A stretch of DNA of 64,000 nucleotides from Diphasiastrum complanatum. Taxonomy: Eukaryota > Streptophyta > Lycopodiopsida > Lycopodiales > Lycopodiaceae. A program made the translations under genes and the position numbers. The stretch spans positions 46,114,010 through 46,178,009 of the forward strand of contig CM055095.1 of assembly GCA_029204225.1 (NCBI GenBank), read 5' to 3'. Below, piece by piece: positions 14,701 through 24,269 of this stretch; the first letter of the stretch is position 1; the number at the start of each line of letters is the position of its first letter. The notes under the pieces are model-generated. The model saw only the letters and a list, made by a program, of their open reading frames with translations, was not told the origin of the DNA and ran no database searches.

Positions 14701-16107
14701 TTCGCTGGACTACCCTACTCCAAGGGCTGCCACAGGCAGAAGGCCTTCGCAGGGGTCCCGCTGGTTTTTTTTCCAACTTTCCACGCTGGGGGGCCCACAG
14801 AACTACTGTCCGCTACTTTCAATCTGAGCAGAACTGCTGCCCGCTGCAGCCTCCTCACGAAGATCCTTGATCTTCGTCAAGTGATTGGTCACTTGATCCC
14901 CTTCTTGCAGCTTCAACAAAGAAAGTTGGTTTCTGAGATACACCACTCTTGCTGGATTTTTGACTCTATACATAGTATAAAGTGTATCCCACGCACTTTT
15001 AGATGTCTTACAAGACCCAATATGAGGTAAGATAGATCTTTTCACCGCAAGAGCAACCATAGAATGTGCTTGTGCATCCCTTCTATCCCACTTCTTTTGT
15101 TCTTCCGAAGATGTAGAAGATGATGATGATGATCCATGAGGTGTAGTAGGTGCCAAAGAAGGAGGCCTTTCCTCATCACCAATGACCAAATCCCACAGCC
15201 CTTTCGCAATGAGAAGATTCTTCATCATGTAACTCCACAAGGAGTAGTTTGTGCCATCCAACCGATCTTCACTAAACAAAGAACCGATAGCTTCCGATTC
15301 TTTAGCCATTACCTCCAACAGAATTTCAGCTTGTCGTAGATAGGAAAGAGAGCCTTTCCAAAACCAAATCTACTCAAAAAATTTGCAGCAAACAAAGAGC
15401 TGAAAGTAGGAGCATAAGATGTCTTTCAATCTGCAACCAAAGTGCCCAAAAGATAATGGATAAACGGCTGTCTTTTTGCACAAAAAAACAGCTTCTTGAA
15501 AATTAGGTTAGCTTCGATTGAAGCCTACACCGAAACCCAATTAAGAAGCCAAATAGTGTGATCAACACACACTCCAATAGGGCAATTGAAAGCACCCTAC
15601 TGCTTGCTGAGAATCTGCAAATTTCCAGCCACAAGTTGACCTAAGCCTGAATAGGGTTTGCTGAATTTTGGGCGCCCTCCTACACAAATGCAAACCTGAA
15701 AACAAAAACAGCAAGATAACGAGACACCACAACCAAAAATCAGTAGCAGATTTTTGGGCGCCCTCCTCCAAACAAAACTAGCTAAAAAGTGGTTGCATAA
15801 AAATCAGATTTGAGATTCTGATTTTTGGGTGCCACAAATTGCTCCTCCAAGATCTCTGATGGGCGCCCTCCTTCAACCTAAAAAGAGACAAAAAAAAGCT
15901 GATCCAAACTCCACAAGATCAGCAGGATGCTGAAATTTCAAAACAAAAAATAGAGAAGCTCCTCTTCTAGTAGGGCGCCAGCATGCAAGCTTGCTGCAGA
16001 TCCGGTAGCTCTGATACCATGTAGGAAAGCAAGAGTCAAGTCACCAAGATCTAGTTATCAATCAATCTCCACAGAAAACAAGAGAGAAGAGGCTGGGCGC
16101 CCAACTC

Positions 16108-16142
<35 letters not shown>

Positions 16143-19100
16143 ACAGCAACAAGAGCAATGGAGAGCAATGCTTAGCCAAAATGGAATACACAATGAGCAT
16201 CTAAGTGTTGGAATATCAATCCACACTCTAGAGAGAACTATCAAACAGGGCGGATAGCTCAGTGGTAGAGCATTCCATCCGCTATGAGGGAGGTCCTGGG
16301 TTCAAATCCTAGTCTGTCCATCCATATTATGATTTATGGATTTCTAACATGGTATCAGAGCCAAGTTAGACCTAACAGTTCATGGTGTCAAAGCCATGGT
16401 TAGGTGGCCCAAGTTGTGGGGCAGGTGACAACTAGGACCCCAACCAAGTGTGGCTTGAGGGGGGGTGTTGGAATATCAATCCACACTCTAGAGAGAACTA
16501 TCAAACAGGGCGAATAGCTCAGTGGTAGAGCATCCCATCCGGTATGAGGAAGGTCCTGGGTTCAAATCCTAGTCTGTCCATCTATATTATGATTTATGGA
16601 TTTCTAACACTAAGTACTCTACCTGGATGTGGCCAAATGCCACCAAACCCTAAGGTTAATCACTTACTAAATGTAGGCCACCCCCAAAGGTCAAGATAGG
16701 GCCCCTAAACAAAATTAGACCCCTAAGGACCCACGAGTCAGTACATAACCAAAATTGGGTCCAACTGAACTTAAGACAAACTTAAGATGGCCTAAATAAC
16801 TAAATACCCATGGTTACACAAATCTCGACCTTTTGGGTCAAAGTAACCTATGGATTAACTTTAGCATGGTCATTTATTTCTAACAGAAATGAGGGCCAAA
16901 ACAGTGATTGAGGGCCAAAAACAATGAAATAGGTTTTGCGAGGAAAAGGGTCCAAAAAAAAAATTAATTAATTACAAGAACTGTACCACGGTTCATGAAC
17001 CGTGGTACGGTTCACCCAACGGTCACAAAGGTTGCAAGGATGAATAGAATATTAGAGCCTTAGTTACAATACCAACTAAATTATCTCCCGGAAATGTAAC
17101 ATACAAGTTCCTGTATTGCTAAGACCACTATTTTATGTTACAATCAAGACCTCAAACTCTACATGATGTACATATCACATTATGAAAAAAAGCTCATACT
17201 AATAGGCCAAAGATCATGAAATTGAGATATATATGGACCATGAGTCTACATTTGTTAATGGTTGTTGATTGGACAATTTATTTTGGAGTCTTGTGCCAAT
17301 CATTTGTACTTTGGAACTTATTGAAAACACTTATGAAATATGGTCATTATTAGTGCCTAGTCTTTACTCATACAACCTAGACCTACCTCTTGGACTAAAA
17401 CAGTATAAGCAAGCTTTGGGTGGTCAGATGATTGTTTCGTTTCTTAGGTTCTAACTAGACGTAGTTATATTAGTTTAGCATCAAATAGTTTATTCAGACT
17501 TCTCTCTCTACTTTGTCTTTTGTGTTCAATGTTTTATTCATGACTTGTTGTGAAAGCACTTTTCGACCAATTTACATTCTAGATTTCCAACTTTCATTAG
17601 TTTTTGGGATCTCATCTTTTCTGTACTCTTCTTATTCCTTCTCTAGGCACTTTTCCATCATGGTTCTTCCTCCAGTAGGCTGCTTTGTGACTTGTAAGCC
17701 AGACCTTCAACAATCAAGATACTACACATCCAAATTTTAGATCATATTTGGCATTGTCTATTTTATCAATTTTTGGATCTAGAATCTTTTGACATTTTCG
17801 GTCTTGCTACAGTAGGACATTGTCATCATGTCTGATTTTACAGATGTTGCTAGATGCAGGAGGAATATGTTGTTGAGACATAAAGGCTTGATGAAGATAG
17901 TCAACTTGCTGATAAGAGATTTGAATCTCAAACGCAAAGACATGTAGCTGAGACACTAAGATTGCAATTGAGAGACAAAGATTAGCATATGAAAGTTCAC
18001 CCACTTATTGAATTTAACCCAAAGGATTAGTTGAGGCCCATGCACAAACATCTGCAACTGGGATAGAGGTACATTTTGAGGAGTCATAAAATGTCTAGAC
18101 AAGGTACAGGCACAAAAAATCAATGTTATGAGGCCCATGCATGTACAAATGAGACATGGGCATATATTCATTCATAAGATCTTTTGTCTCTTGCAACTTG
18201 GGCAAAGGCGCATGTTCCTTTTGTGGTTCTTATGCATGATAGTGTTCCAATTGGCAACAATGATGTTGCAGCTTCTCAATCAGTATACGACATTGTTCAT
18301 AAGACTCGTCCTTTTGTTACGTGATCTTGGTTATCATGACTGCTCAATCCTATTGAAGGGTCCATGCGTATAATGGTAGAACATTCAAGTTCTACTCGGT
18401 TACTTTTCTCTCTTTTTCAATATATGGAGCAGTTTAAAGGTCATTGGTTTTGACTTTACTGAAGTCGATTAATAGTGCCACCATATGCTATAACCGGTCC
18501 ATATATTTTTCTTTTGTTCTGTGTGCAATTTAAAATTCAGTTCTACTTGACACCCTTCAGATATCCTAGGATTTCTTTGCACCTCTGGATCCACTTCTTC
18601 ACATTGCCCTTTAGCTCTTCTAGTCTACCAATTGGCATGGAGTTTCTTTGATAGTATTGCGTCACTTTACCACATTAAGATGATAATCATGATCTGTTAG
18701 GATGGCATGTGTTCTCATCATAAGTAACGCAACTTTTCTATGATGCTTTGCTTAAATTGTTCACATGATGATTTTCTTCAACATCCCTAGTCCATTCATC
18801 TAGCATGGTGATCTCAACAAGAAGGTATTAAGTAATTAATCCAATTTCTTTGCTTCTACTGCAACATAAAAAATTTGGGCAACCTCTACTCTATATGTGT
18901 TCGATGGTGTTCTATTCTCGCTTTTGTAGCTTCTTCTTTGATGTATCCAAATGTTTCCATTTTCATCACCTTCATTATATTGGCACCTAACTACATGGTC
19001 TTTTTGAGGAAGGAGGCAGAGTTATAGGCCAAATATAATGGACATGGACAACTTAGAACTATATGGACAATGGGTCTACACTTGTTTTTATTTCTCATTT

Positions 19101-22100
19101 GGGCCATATAGTTCAAGCCTTATGCCCATGTTTTGTTATATATGATTTGATACAAGCAATTACAAGTCATATGGTCATTATTTTGTCATAGCCCTAACTC
19201 ATGGACTCTTGTCCAAACTTGTCAACTGAGAGTGGTGGGATGATTGATGAGTTGCTAAGTTTGAAGCAAACTATCTACTGACAATAAAAAAGGACCACAA
19301 AACTTGAGTTTGATTTGTCTTAGAGGTCTCACTAAAAAGGAATTTCACTCCACCGAGTTTCTTCAACAGTCGAAATGTAGAAACACTAGGATATCTTGAG
19401 ATCCAGATAGCAACTTATGCTTTGGTATTCAAATTGTATGTAGTGTAGATTTTGTTTGCGTTTAGAGAACCTTGAACTTAATTTATGGAACACGATGCGG
19501 ATCACATTCTAGATCACGAGTTGCAACTATGGTTTCAGCATTTCACTTGAAACAAGTAGTCTAAAATGGGTTTGGTCAATTGAGTCTCATCCTCTCTGAA
19601 CAACTTTAACTTGAAATACTACATTGTGCTTAACATGAGATTCTTGTTGTAACCTTTAGAAAACTACAAACAAGACTCGAAACTTCTTACACATGTTTAG
19701 ACATAATGTATCTTGTGATTGTGAATTGAAACTACATCCAAACCATCTCAAACTACTTGATTTCTTTTCTCATAGCACGAATGTATATGTCTCATTGTCT
19801 TTGTTGTTCCAACATTCATGCAACAATAATGAGTAAATCAACAATTTCCAAAAGGTATGAAGCAAAACTTGTGCTCTCATTATAAATAGGAAGGCCACCA
19901 AGGCATAACATGAGAAGTACTTTTCAAATAAAATGTTAGCAATCCATAACAAAAATTGAAAGCAATCACCTTTATCCTTAAATGTTTAGAATCAAATCCA
20001 CCACCAATGTCGTGATTGTTTCCGTTCAAAGCATTAGAGCCTTTAGCTGTGAAAACATCCTCATAATTAGAAGGTTGGACACTCTAAAGTCATAAAATGA
20101 ATAAGAAAAACAAATTTCCAAGAAGTTCTTGGAGATGCCATTTATCGTACCAAATAAGTCATGTAAATGAGATGATGGGACATGCATTTCGCAATTGTCA
20201 ATTTTTTGAACATAAGAAGTCAGCGACCAAGACCAAAGTTTTCATGCTCTAAAAATTATCAAGAAAAAATTTCTAACTTTTATATATGTCTTTCATAAGT
20301 TGCTTCACAAAAGTGACACTTTTCAACATCGACTTTTTCATCCTATGAATCAATAATAAAAGATCAAATTTTACAAAGGTCCAACTGACAAAAAAAAATG
20401 TATCAAAAAACAACAGACGTTTAACTAAGTGAGCACATTGGAACAACTCAAAGAGTGTGACAAGTAATTGCAGCATTATTTTATAAGAATGACTTGTCAA
20501 GAATATCCTTTGGCAATGTCTAGTTTTTCCTATTTGCTTGTAACTCTCTTCTCTTTGGTGCATATCTAGATCCCCAAAATCGACAATATTATTGTTTCCA
20601 ATCCCTCACCCCTCACCACTCTCTATTCTTTCCTTGTGAGTTGATATAATAATCTTTCTTTTTGCTCCTTTGTTTGTAGTCTCACGTTGAAGCTTGAGGA
20701 GGTGGATTAGGAATTTAGAAGAGCAAACAAGGTCCCATAAGCATCATTTGCACTCAATTGAATAACTAGAAGCCTGTTAAAAAATTGAGTAACCTCAAAG
20801 TAACATAAAGGAAAAGGGTAGGGTCAGGGTTAATGTTTCTCCAAATATTTGATTCATACAATCGTGTTACTTTGCTACTAAGAATTATAATCTAATTTTG
20901 AAGTTGTTTGAGCTAGAAAATAATAATCATGTTGTGTCTCATTCCATCAAGTATTGTAAGTTGTTTGAGCTAGAAAATAATAATCACATTCCATTCTATC
21001 ATGTTGACGCAAAACCATAGATTGTCGACGAGGTCGAAACATCATGTATTAATCAAATAATCAAAGAGATGAAAAATCGTGACTGTCAAGATCCTAGTCA
21101 TCTATGTGTGACAACAAGCTAGTCGGCAAGTAGCCGGAGCGACTGAGCAGGTCACAGGTCCATGGTGGGGCAAGGGGCTGGTACCCTATGAGTCACTCAA
21201 AAGTCAAGGGTCACAAAAGGCATGCATGCCAAGTGGACTGATCACCCACCAGTGGTTGCCATGAGTCCGATAACAGGAATAGTAGGTCGGACTCAAAGGG
21301 AGGGTGCCTATTTCATTCAACACACCAGCCTTCATGGTTTGACAAGCTTGGAAAGATAGGCTTGTAACAATTCAAAGAGGGTTGGAGAAAGAAAATGTTT
21401 GTGGGAGTGCCATGTGTAGAAAGAGAAAGATACGTGCCACTATTGTGCTGCCACATAAGCAAACGCACCCTTTTTGTGAGGCGGCCACATCAATTTTGTT
21501 GGCAAGGATTAATGGGCAGGAAAACGTTACAACTGGGCAATGCACTTTTGTAGGGCAGCACAATTTTTTTAAAAGAAAAACACTCAAATTTGCACCTGCA
21601 AGCCATCACACCTTGGAGCAGAATATTGGCCACTCTCCTAAATCACTGCCTAGGAAGGGGCCAGCCAGGAAATTTTGGCAAGGAATGACCTTTTTTTTTA
21701 ATTCCAAATTTTTGAGCATTGTTTAGGTCTTTGAACATTGATAGAACCCTAGTTATTTACCATTTTAGCCTGAAATTTGACACAAAGACTCCTTACCAAG
21801 AGGGCAACCTACTATGGATATACCTTCCGCAAATTTTCAGACCTAGTTGCAAAAAATTACATCCGATTAGGGCCGATTTTAACTATTTTTGGAGCTGAAA
21901 GTCCGAGTTTTGCTGCAGCCCTTGTATCTCCATATATTTAAAGGCTTAACATGATTTATCGCGTTCGAGTGCTGATTGGGAGTCACAAAAGGATCCTATA
22001 CAGATGTAGCAGACTTTGAAGCACAAGTCCACATCTCCTATGACTCGTTGTGCATATCAGAAGTCTCCCGTCAACTGATACGCATGATGGAGAGATTGGA

Positions 22101-24269
22101 ACGTCGTGACCTTATCGTCTTATTCAACATCAATTCCTTGCATAACATTATAGATTCGCGTGCAGCGAAAAAACTTAACTTGAATATTGTATCCTTAGAT
22201 AACCGATGTACAGTTCACATGCCGAATGGTAAAGGCACATAGGTTGGGGATAATAGAGTCTCGTAGGCACCTTTATCTATTTGGGCATTACTTCTAGCCC
22301 TGACTGCAATGAGACGTGAAGCAAAACGTCCAACAGAAAGGGTCCCCAATCAGGTCTTGGAAGACATAATTCGAGCTTATGCAAGTGGTACGCAGACAAA
22401 CTATGCTAACCATTTACCCTTGGTAGAGTTTGCACAAAATGATGAGTCGGTAGCCCTTTCCACGCCATGAGGTATTCCTAGACGACACGATTTCAGAATC
22501 GTCTCTACCTCTGCTCTAAGATACGATCTAGCCCATGGTCCACCACATCTCTCCTGGAGTGCAACCATGCCACCTACCAAGTTATCACCGTCATGCAAGC
22601 ATTTTTTTTAAACAAGTTACGTGAAACACTGGATGCACCTGGCATCCCTCAGGTAGTTGTAGCTTATAATTTACCTCACTAACCTTCTTGATAATTAGTC
22701 CACATCCACATTTTTGAAATGATAGTATGTATGGATATTGGCTTCAGTGAACAAGGGAGACTTACAAACAGCTATATAGAAACTTGGGTTCGTTAGTGTT
22801 GTGAATGTGATTTGGACCCTTTATTATGATAAATAAAATTATCACAGACTTATCTCTTATGAATTAGCATTCTGGTCATCTACTATTGAAAAGACTATTA
22901 TTGGGCAGCTAAAAATAGGCATAGATTTGAAGCCTAAATTGGATCGTATCAAGGGTCTTTAAAGTTTATAAAGTAGGAGTAAGTAAGGTCAAAGTTTGTA
23001 TATCTCCTTCCAAGAATCTTAAATATCACCATTCTATCGAATACTTGCAACTCTTCTCGATCAATGAAGTTGTCTTTCTTTCTCTTATCTCTCTCCCTAA
23101 ACAGGGAATTTGACTAATATTATAAATACATTAAGCTAATCCAAACGCCTTGTAACTACTAATAAAATTGAGTGATCTTATCTAACCCAAGAGGCCCAAT
23201 CACACGGTCTACTGACAAATGATGATAAATGAAGTGTTGGAAATCAAGTGTTATGTTTGTCATATCGGTAACTAAGGGCATGTGCCAATTGCCTTCAATA
23301 CTAATCATCGAACGGAGCACCACATAAACTAACGATTTGTCATCATTCTCCAAGTTTTCTTGATCCATACAAGACAAGTCATTAAGGACAAATAGAATCT
23401 TATGAAAATATACACTCACTTTGAGAGCGGAGAAAAAACTATTCTCTATAAAACTTCCTCCGACAAAAACCAACTCTCTCCACAAATGATTTCACCACAA
23501 CAAATTGCAAGTTTGGAAAGGCCCCGAACTTGTTACACTAAAGCTGCACCCCATGAATGACCTATTTTTGAGCTGAACTACTTCTCATATAAATTTGAAC
23601 TCCCTGAATCTCTCAGTGGGGGGAGTTGCTCCACATTGGCGAGGTGACCTAATGAGAGCAAGCTTAGAACAAACAAGTTTCTTAAGCTTCACGGTTCTCT
23701 GCCGATGGTAAAGAGCTCAAAAGCCATCTTCCAAAGATAAAATTCTATTTTTGCACAAAGGTGACATGCCCTTTCTAGCCTGACTATAATTCAACAGATC
23801 GACTCATGACTACTTTCCAGTTGCAAATTTCAATGAAATAATCTTGGATGGGGCTTGTTCCAGGATCTTGTGTATAAGCTATTCAAAGATAATTGCTCTT
23901 TCGACAGGGCATTCCGAAGAAAGAAATCAAGACTCGCATCCCGAACTTGTGAACGTACAATTTGCAGAGAAATCGGGAAGCTCATAAGTTGAATAAAGAC
24001 GAAGCCAGAATAGCCACTACACGAATTTTCTAAATGGTAAATGAAATAAAAGAAGCCGCAGAATTGTAGAATTCTTACTAAGATTCTAGCTTCTCAAACT
24101 CGTAATGTAACTTTTCCCACTACCCCTGGTGCCGGCTTAAGACATCATGACCGACGACCTACTTATTTCTTCAATCCGCAAGGATGAACGTATACAAAAA
24201 TCAAAATAGTGTAGCAAAAGTATAAGAGAAACAAAATCAATCACCGGAATTGGAGGCAGCACATCCCAT
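2664..24269 (-). CDS. RABF1: RABF1/ARA6-type Rab5 GTPase, intact 8-exon gene
   Basis: Plant-specific Rab5-class small GTPase that acts in endosome-to-plasma-membrane and vacuolar trafficking. Exons on the minus strand are 24269-24245, 20046-19970, 8516-8433, 8253-8159, 7902-7797, 4357-4268, 3212-3126 and 2711-2664. They total 612 nt, or 203 residues plus TGA, against about 202 for Arabidopsis ARA6. Every junction has GT-AG and matching phase. Residues 39-46 are the P-loop GDSGVGKS; 63-69 VTVGASF is switch I; 87-93 WDTAGQE carries the catalytic Gln; 146-149 NKAD and 174-178 ETSAK bind guanine. The protein starts MGCAAS, the N-myristoylation/palmitoylation signal typical of ARA6, and ends RVQPSQKP without the prenylated cysteines of other Rabs. 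The 25-nt first exon is the least certain part, but its phase and motif fit. Introns 1, 2 and 5 measure 4.2, 11.5 and 3.4 kb. Confidence 0.93.
3126..3212 (-). CDS. RABF1: RABF1 exon 7 (ETSAK)
   Basis: Twenty-nine codons contain [20 protein letters not shown], the G5 motif and following helix. The donor GAG|GTAAGA is strong. The acceptor CTGAAAAG has few pyrimidines but gives the right phase and the expected sequence. Confidence 0.95.
4268..4357 (-). CDS. RABF1: RABF1 exon 6 (NKAD)
   Basis: Thirty codons begin [20 protein letters not shown] and carry the G4 guanine-specificity motif. The acceptor is AAATAG and the donor is GAG|GTAATT. Confidence 0.97.
4358..7796 (-). other. RABF1 intron 5 (3.4 kb)
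   Basis: GT-AG intron with no recognisable gene, transposon domain or RNA gene. ORFs at 5678-5905, 5743-6015 and 6543-6816 are short, unlike any family I know, and most likely chance. Confidence 0.8.
7797..7902 (-). CDS. RABF1: RABF1 exon 5 (switch II and YYRGA)
   Basis: The exon encodes [20 protein letters not shown] and continues to QKAQYWVK, a near-exact match to ARA6 at this position. The acceptor is CTGCAG and the donor is AAG|GTGAGG. Confidence 0.97.
8159..8253 (-). CDS. RABF1: RABF1 exon 4 (switch I, WDTAGQE)
   Basis: The exon encodes [17 protein letters not shown], then [12 protein letters not shown], and the first two bases of the Arg codon completed in exon 5. The acceptor is TTTGCAG and the donor is AAAG|GTTCTG. 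Confidence 0.97.
8433..8516 (-). CDS. RABF1: RABF1 exon 3 (P-loop)
   Basis: Twenty-eight codons start [18 protein letters not shown] and end DPSSK. This is the G1 P-loop and first helix of a Rab5/ARA6 GTPase. The acceptor is TTGCAG and the donor is AAG|GTACAT. Confidence 0.97.
8852..9296 (-). repeat. 3' LTR of the chromovirus
   Basis: On the minus strand it begins AGTTATGG and ends CGTAACT, so the element ends with AGTTA/TAACT rather than TG/CA. It holds an internal duplication of about 28 bp that the other LTR lacks. A purine tract (CCAGGGAG on the minus strand) lies just inside it. Confidence 0.92.
13884..14300 (-). repeat. 5' LTR of the chromovirus
   Basis: A 417 bp copy of the 8852-9296 LTR. 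The adjoining minus-strand sequence at 13872-13883, TTGGTATTAGAG, resembles the initiator-Met tRNA primer site. Confidence 0.92.
14674..14694 (+). repeat. Homopolymer run of 21 C
   Basis: An uninterrupted C tract in intron 2 of RABF1, between the chromovirus and the copia fragment. Its length may be imprecise in any assembly. Confidence 0.85.
16206..16349 (+). repeat. 5' LTR of the tRNA-bearing TRIM
   Basis: It starts TGTTGGAATATC and ends TTTCTAACA, with perfect TGTTAG-like inverted ends. The tRNA-like sequence begins 42 bases into the LTR. Confidence 0.95.
16248..16320 (+). tRNA. tRNA-like sequence in the TRIM 5' LTR (probably not a decoding tRNA)
   Basis: Seventy-three bases fold as a tRNA. 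The acceptor stem GGGCGGA pairs at all seven positions with TCTGTCC (two G-U pairs). The D arm is GCTC-AGTGGTA-GAGC. The T arm is CTGGG-TTCAAAT-CCTAG with five pairs, followed by discriminator A. Box A TAGCTCAGTGG (16255-16265) and box B GGTTCAAATCC (16299-16309) are canonical, and U8, A14, G15, G18, G19 and A58 are present. The anticodon arm is poor: one mismatch and C rather than U at position 33 in the best fold. It is therefore more credible as an internal Pol III promoter or tRNA relic than as a translating tRNA. Confidence 0.8.
16466..16609 (+). repeat. 3' LTR of the tRNA-bearing TRIM
   Basis: A 144 bp copy of the 5' LTR with five substitutions. It follows the purine tract directly. Confidence 0.95.
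16508..16580 (+). tRNA. tRNA-like sequence in the TRIM 3' LTR
   Basis: A second copy of the tRNA-like module, exactly 260 bases downstream. Boxes A and B are unchanged, and pairing is slightly weaker than in the 5' copy. Confidence 0.78.
16615..19969 (-). other. Remainder of RABF1 intron 2
   Basis: After the copia LTR ends at 16885 there is about 3.1 kb of AT-rich sequence with no protein or RNA family I recognise. A 24-base stretch at 19408-19432 (CAGATAGCAACTTATGCTT core) recurs near 8732-8760 at the other end of the intron. Confidence 0.7.
19970..20046 (-). CDS. RABF1: RABF1 exon 2 (variable N-terminal linker)
   Basis: Seventy-seven bases follow a TTTTCACAG acceptor and end AAG|GTGATT. 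The exon encodes a Gly/Asn-rich linker that ends in SKHLRIK. In ARA6 the sequence (S/A)K(N/D)LR(V/A)K directly precedes the LVLLGD strand of the GTPase fold, and exon 3 begins exactly there. Confidence 0.9.
20893..20990. repeat. Tandem duplication in RABF1 intron 1
   Basis: The string AAGTTGTTTGAGCTAGAAAA and its flank occur at about 20901 and again at about 20960, a period near 60 bp repeated twice. Confidence 0.75.
21976..22600 (+). mobile_element. Ty3/gypsy scrap (protease-like and integrase-like pieces)
   Basis: Near 22110-22200 the translation [13 protein letters not shown] resembles the flap side of a gypsy protease. Near 22320-22470, [15 protein letters not shown] and [12 protein letters not shown] match the integrase core end (usually RVNQVLEDMLRAY...LPLVEFAYN). 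Reverse transcriptase is missing between them. It is an old, internally deleted fossil inside RABF1 intron 1. Confidence 0.75.
24245..24269 (-). CDS. RABF1: RABF1 exon 1 (MGCAASNS)
   Basis: The exon encodes MGCAASNS plus one base of the next codon and is followed by the donor G|GTGATT. Gly2 and Cys3 match the myristoylated and palmitoylated N-terminus of ARA6 proteins. The context AGAAGATGG is favourable for initiation. Exon 2 starts with CT, which completes a GCT codon, so the phase agrees. The exon is short, so the call rests on the motif, the phase and the position upstream. Confidence 0.78.

Larger units (their letters stand above)
16206..16609 (+). mobile_element. Miniature LTR element (TRIM) with a tRNA-like module in each LTR
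   Basis: A complete 404 bp element: LTR (16206-16349), primer site TGGTATCAGAGCC (16350-16362), a 116 bp internal domain without ORF, purine tract GAGGGGGGG (16457-16465) and LTR (16466-16609), flanked by the 5-bp duplication CTAAG (16201-16205 and 16610-16614). It fits the TRIM class, which depends on other elements for proteins. Unusually, half of each LTR is a tRNA-like sequence with Pol III A and B boxes. The LTRs differ at 5 of 144 positions (3.5%), so insertion is moderately recent. No run of four Ts occurs anywhere in it. The structure looks whole. Confidence 0.95.
14803..16885 (-). mobile_element. Truncated Ty1/copia element: 5' LTR, leader and gag
   Basis: On the minus strand the parts are an LTR (16885-16020), a primer site TGGTATCAGAGC (16019-16008), an untranslated leader, and a gag region (15318-14803) with the plant copia gag signature ([17 protein letters not shown], later [20 protein letters not shown]). 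No pol region or 3' LTR is found to the left, so the copy is a truncated fossil. The LTR was later invaded by the miniature element at 16206-16609. Confidence 0.88.
16020..16885 (-). repeat. 5' LTR of the truncated copia, interrupted by a miniature element
   Basis: It begins TGTTAGAAAT and ends CTTTCCTACA on the minus strand. Removing the 404 bp insert and one CTAAG copy leaves an LTR of about 457 bp. It includes a GA microsatellite at 16110-16138. Confidence 0.85.

Noticed and set aside
16248-16320. Ordinary functional tRNA gene
   Set aside because: It lies wholly inside an LTR, is duplicated in both LTRs, lacks a T-run terminator and has a defective anticodon arm.
18356-18403. tRNA-like A box (TATAATGGTAGAAC) in intron 2
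   Set aside because: No matching B box or acceptor stem can be formed around it.
23540-23560. Minus-strand ATGGGGTGCAGC as RABF1 first exon
   Set aside because: It also encodes an MGCS start, but no donor with the right phase for exon 2 is near it, and the following residues do not resemble ARA6. The site at 24269 gives a matching phase and motif.
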